In this document: piece after piece, positions 61,508 through 64,000 of the stretch | Numbering within the stretch: the stretch's first letter is position 1 | Layout of the letters: every line of letters starts with the position of its first letter | Source of the DNA: Phytoactinopolyspora halophila | GTDB lineage: Bacteria; Actinomycetota; Actinomycetes; Jiangellales; Jiangellaceae | Length of the DNA stretch: 64,000 nucleotides | Assembly: GCF_003287285.1 (NCBI RefSeq) | Contig: NZ_QMIG01000025.1 | Coordinates: 1-64,000 of the forward strand | Direction of reading: 5' to 3' | The notes under the pieces: model-generated | The model's database searches: none | What the model was told of the DNA's origin: nothing | What the model saw: the letters and a program-made list of their open reading frames with translations, nothing else | Program-made: the position numbers and the translations under genes

Positions 61508-62397
61508 GCGATCTCCCTCGCGATGCCCGGCTTGGTCGCCCTCTGCTGGCGGCCGGCGGTATGAAGGCGGTTGATCTCGTCCGACAGCCGCTGCGTGAAG
61601 TCGCGAGCCGACTCGCCGTCCTTCGCGTACATCGGAGCGCCGATCGACACGGTCACCGGCGGCCTCCCTCGCACCGGCCAGTTTTTCCCGCGCGGCATGG
61701 CCTCATAGGAGCCCACGATAGCGATCGGCACGCACGGCACGTCGCAGGCGATGGCCAGCGCGGCGGCGCCGGGCTTGAAGGGCCGGATCTTGCCGGTCGC
61801 GGAACGCCCGCCCTCCGGAAAGATCAGCAACGGAACGCCCCGGGCGAGGAGTTTCTTCGAGACCCCGGTGTGAAAGCGGCCACCGTTGCGGTCGACGGGG
61901 AAGGTGTTGAAGATGAGGCATGTGAGCCACTTCCGCCAGCGTACTTCGAAGAAGTAGTCCGCGGCCGCACCGGCGGCGAGGTGACGGGTGAGCTTGCGGG
62001 GCAACGCGCCGATCACCAAGGGGGTGTCGAGATGGCTCGCGTGGTTTGCCACCGCGATGTACGAGCGCGGCGTCTCCGTCAGCTCGGTCAGGGTGGCCGG
62101 TACGGTGCGCGATGCCGCGCCCGACGTGGTATCCGGTGCCGAGCTGGACTCCGTCTGCGGTGCCGAGCTGGACTCCGTCTGCGGTGCCGGGCCGGACTCC
62201 GTCTGCGGTGCCGGGCCGGACTCCGTCTGCGGTGCCGTGCCGGATGCCGTGTCCCAGCGAACCTCGACCCGGGTCAGCGACCACACCAGTGGCTTGAGCA
62301 GGAGCCGCTGCACGCCGAACCGGAATATGGCCAGACTCCGTGATGTGAAGCGCCAGTAGCGCCTGGGACGAGACCTCAAGCGCGGGACCATCTTCAT
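61504..62397 (-). CDS. PlsC-type 1-acyl-glycerophosphate/DHAP acyltransferase
   Basis: The 297-residue membrane-associated acyltransferase has motif I VANHASHLDTP (H-x4-D), motif II near FNTFPVDRNGGRF, motif III FPEGGRSATGKIRPFKPG and motif IV VPIAIVGS. Near residues 55-90 is an in-frame repeat of PQTESGPA/PQTESSSA octapeptides encoded by 24-bp units (62135-62230). The basic start region KMVPRLRSRPRRYWRF is followed by a hydrophobic helix. The ATG at 62397 begins two bases after the SDR stop. It may acylate DHAP or the sn-2 position of alkyl-G3P. Confidence 0.85.
   Translation of the reverse strand: MKMVPRLRSRPRRYWRFTSRSLAIFRFGVQRLLLKPLVWSLTRVEVRWDTASGTAPQTESGPAPQTESGPAPQTESSSAPQTESSSAPDTTSGAASRTVPATLTELTETPRSYIAVANHASHLDTPLVIGALPRKLTRHLAAGAAADYFFEVRWRKWLTCLIFNTFPVDRNGGRFHTGVSKKLLARGVPLLIFPEGGRSATGKIRPFKPGAAALAIACDVPCVPIAIVGSYEAMPRGKNWPVRGRPPVTVSIGAPMYAKDGESARDFTQRLSDEINRLHTAGRQQRATKPGIAREIA
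62135..62230. repeat. 24-bp tandem repeat inside the plsC-type gene
   Basis: Four 24-bp units at 62135, 62159, 62183 and 62207 (unit begins GGTGCCGAGCTGGACTCCG) are followed by one degenerate unit. They encode an eight-residue repeat between the N-terminal helix and the acyltransferase domain. Confidence 0.8.
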
Positions 62398-62399
62398 AC

Positions 62400-63197
62400 T
62401 CAACTGATCACCCCGCTCCCGGGCTCGGAGGCCCCACGTTGTGACGTGATCCTCGCCGAGATGGCCCGGACCACGCGCCGGGGCAGGTGACGCGCGCACC
62501 ACATCAGACCCCGGTACCTGGCGGTGGGGATAGAGATAACCCTGCCTCGTGCCGCGTCTCGAAGGCAAGTACGCACGGCGCGATCACTGCTGGTCCATAG
62601 CCACGCCGGTATCGCGGCCGTGTCGATCCCGGCGCGCTGGTGAAACTCCGTTCGTACCCATCCGGGACAGAGCGCGTTCACGCGCACTCCGGTTCCGCGA
62701 AGCTCGACGGCGAGGCTTTCGGTGTAGGTGGTGACCCACGCCTTCATCGCGGAGTAGCTACCCATGGTCATGAAGCCGGCGGTGCTCGACACGTTGATGA
62801 TCGTGCCATGCCCGCGCGGTGTCATGGCACGTGCCGCGGCGGCACCGAGAACCAGGACGGCGCCGCACATCACGGCCATCGCCGTCTCGTGGACGGCGAC
62901 GTCGGCGGTGACCAGCGGCACGTGGAGACCGAATCCCGCGTTGTTCACCAGCATGTCGACGGGACGCTCGGTGTCCGAGAGCCGCTGGGCCACGCGTTCG
63001 ACGTCGTCGCGATCCGCCAGATCCGCGCGAAGTGTTTCGACATGGCGTCCGGTGGAGCTGGCGATGGATTCCGCTGTCTCCTTCAGGCGATCCTCGTCGC
63101 GCGCGACGAGGACGATATCGTATCCGTCGCGGGCGAGACGTCGGGCGAACGTCAGGCCGATGCCAGAGGTGCCTCCGGTTATGAGCGCTGTTGCCAT
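62400..63197 (-). CDS. Short-chain dehydrogenase/reductase (candidate acyl/alkyl-DHAP reductase)
   Basis: The 265-residue SDR has the cofactor loop TGGTSGIG (residues 8-15), NNAGFG, a catalytic Ser in INVSSTAGF, and Tyr/Lys in SYSAMKAW. The C-terminus ends in a hydrophobic, basic stretch (CARHLPRRVVRAISARITS), as in membrane-associated SDRs such as yeast Ayr1, a 1-acyl-DHAP reductase. Co-linear with the PlsC-type and alkyl-DHAP synthase genes, reduction of alkyl-DHAP to alkyl-G3P is the contextual inference; NADPH preference is suggested by the Arg in ARDEDR. Confidence 0.82.
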   Translation of the reverse strand: MATALITGGTSGIGLTFARRLARDGYDIVLVARDEDRLKETAESIASSTGRHVETLRADLADRDDVERVAQRLSDTERPVDMLVNNAGFGLHVPLVTADVAVHETAMAVMCGAVLVLGAAAARAMTPRGHGTIINVSSTAGFMTMGSYSAMKAWVTTYTESLAVELRGTGVRVNALCPGWVRTEFHQRAGIDTAAIPAWLWTSSDRAVRTCLRDAARGRVISIPTARYRGLMWCARHLPRRVVRAISARITSQRGASEPGSGVIS

Positions 63198-63366
63198 CGG
63201 AGCACCCTATGCTACAGCTACCGTAGGGCCGAGGGTGTGACTCGGACTTCGAAGTCGTCGGGAGGTCGCTCGTGCAACCATCACCGCTACCATCGTGCTG
63301 CGCAGGCCGGCTCGTATGGGGCGAACATGGCACCGACCCCCACCAGGTCTCTTACCGGAGTGACAC
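63198..63366. promoter_or_regulatory. Divergent promoter region of the ether-lipid-like locus
   Basis: This 169-bp gap lies between the SDR and acyl-CoA reductase genes. It carries the loose dyad CCCTA (63205-63209) / TAGGG (63224-63228) close to the SDR start, a possible operator. No further structure is clear. Confidence 0.35.
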
Positions 63367-64000
63367 ATGACAACGCCTTGGGCCACGCTGTCGGGAGCGC
63401 ATGTACTGCTCACCGGAGCCACCGGCTTCGTCGGACAGGCAGTGCTCGAGCGGCTGCTCTCCGCCCATCCGGACTGCCACGTATCGGTGGTCATCCGGCC
63501 GAAGGGTAACCTCACGGCCGAGGATCGTCTTGCGCGGCTGTTACGAAAACCGGTCTTTCGGACGTGGCGCCGCCAGGTGGGAGCGGCCGAGGCCGACGCG
63601 ATCGCGGCCCGGCGCATCACCGCGATCGCCGGGGACGTCGGCACCCTCTCCGAGCTGCCCGACGATCTCGACACCGTCATCCACAGTGCCTCGACGGTCA
63701 AGTTCGATTCGCCCATCGACGAGGCGTTTGACACCAACGTCACCGGCGCCCTCGGCCTGTACGGAGCGCTGCACGCGTCCGGAGCCACACCACACGTGGT
63801 GCACGTGTCCACGGCCTACGTGGGCGGGCTGCGCAAGGGGCGGACGCCGGAGAAGTCGCTGGATCACGAGGTCGACTGGCGGGCCGAGGCCGACGCCGCG
63901 CACACGGCCCGGCAGCGCATCGAGCTCGCCTCCCGGCAGCCAGAGGTGCTGCGCGAGCTCCTGGCCCAGGCACGTGCCGAACACGGCAAGGCCGGCCCGC
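63367..64000 (+). CDS. Fatty acyl-CoA reductase-like protein (partial, N-terminal 211 residues)
   Basis: This ORF starts at ATG 63367 and runs without a stop to the window end, so it is truncated. The first residues contain the Rossmann loop HVLLTGATGFVGQAVLERLL, and then VSVVIRPKGNLTAEDRL, AIAGDVGTLSELPDD, VIHSASTVKFDSP and VVHVSTAYVGG. These are hallmarks of the NAD-binding-4 (male-sterility/acyl-CoA reductase) family, which reduces acyl-CoA to fatty alcohol. The product would supply alkyl-DHAP synthase in the divergent operon. The C-terminal domain and stop lie beyond the window. Confidence 0.82.
   Translation, partial: MTTPWATLSGAHVLLTGATGFVGQAVLERLLSAHPDCHVSVVIRPKGNLTAEDRLARLLRKPVFRTWRRQVGAAEADAIAARRITAIAGDVGTLSELPDDLDTVIHSASTVKFDSPIDEAFDTNVTGALGLYGALHASGATPHVVHVSTAYVGGLRKGRTPEKSLDHEVDWRAEADAAHTARQRIELASRQPEVLRELLAQARAEHGKAGP

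Overview
The window comes from the chromosome of a high-GC Gram-positive bacterium of the Actinomycetota. The evidence is strong GC bias at third codon positions, many GTG starts, GTGA/ATGA stop-start overlaps, and the conserved actinobacterial gene order tlyA - NAD kinase - recN - steA - mctB/steB, followed further on by pyrG - Nudix - ald - xerD. Family and genus cannot be read safely from the sequence alone. No phage, insertion sequence, tRNA or CRISPR array was seen.

Layout. (1) 1-103: the 3' end of a 5S rRNA gene and the terminator of its rrn operon. (2) 376-13092: a rightward housekeeping block for rRNA methylation, NAD(P) supply, DNA repair and division or envelope assembly (SteA, MctB/SteB-like, a MraY/WecA-like transferase, MurJ, a GT4 glycosyltransferase). 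An SSB-like gene at 1466 has two DnaA-box-like 9-mers upstream. (3) 13061-23149: an accessory segment with a B12-type radical SAM enzyme, a tryptophanase-family lyase, XRE, AraC and IclR regulators, and a four-domain protein (XRE + winged helix + degenerate MNT nucleotidyltransferase + HEPN-like). It also holds a CBS-nucleotidyltransferase and a small excisionase/BldC-type protein. (4) 23150-29686: a class III aminotransferase, then core genes pyrG, a TetR/Nudix divergent pair, ald, and xerD, which appears to start at CTG. (5) 29712-41105: a carbohydrate locus with GH31 and GH116 glycosidases and a DeoR regulator leftward. Divergent from them are a YihT-type class I aldolase, a FucI-type isomerase and a three-gene sugar ABC importer. 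(6) 41121-43252: a divergent LysR/YeiH-type transporter pair. (7) 43353-52088: a leftward eight-gene operon for catabolism of hydroxyproline or a related compound: epimerase, DapA-family deaminase, three-part FAD/2Fe-2S dehydrogenase and an Rbs-type ABC importer. (8) 52272-58100: a divergent hydantoinase/oxoprolinase A-B pair, an amidohydrolase and a GntR regulator. The GTAAT-containing inverted repeats shared by regions 7 and 8 suggest common control. (9) 58233-59603: a second tryptophanase-family gene. (10) 59837-64000: alkyl-DHAP synthase, PlsC acyltransferase and SDR, divergent from a fatty acyl-CoA reductase cut by the window edge. Together these look like a near-complete eukaryote-type ether-lipid pathway.

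The observations most worth following are the compact ether-lipid locus, the XRE-wHTH-MNT-HEPN fusion whose MNT and HEPN catalytic residues look lost, the YihT-type sugar locus beside a YeiH-type transporter, the radical SAM/tryptophanase neighbourhood, and a long palindromic element present twice, 49 kb apart.
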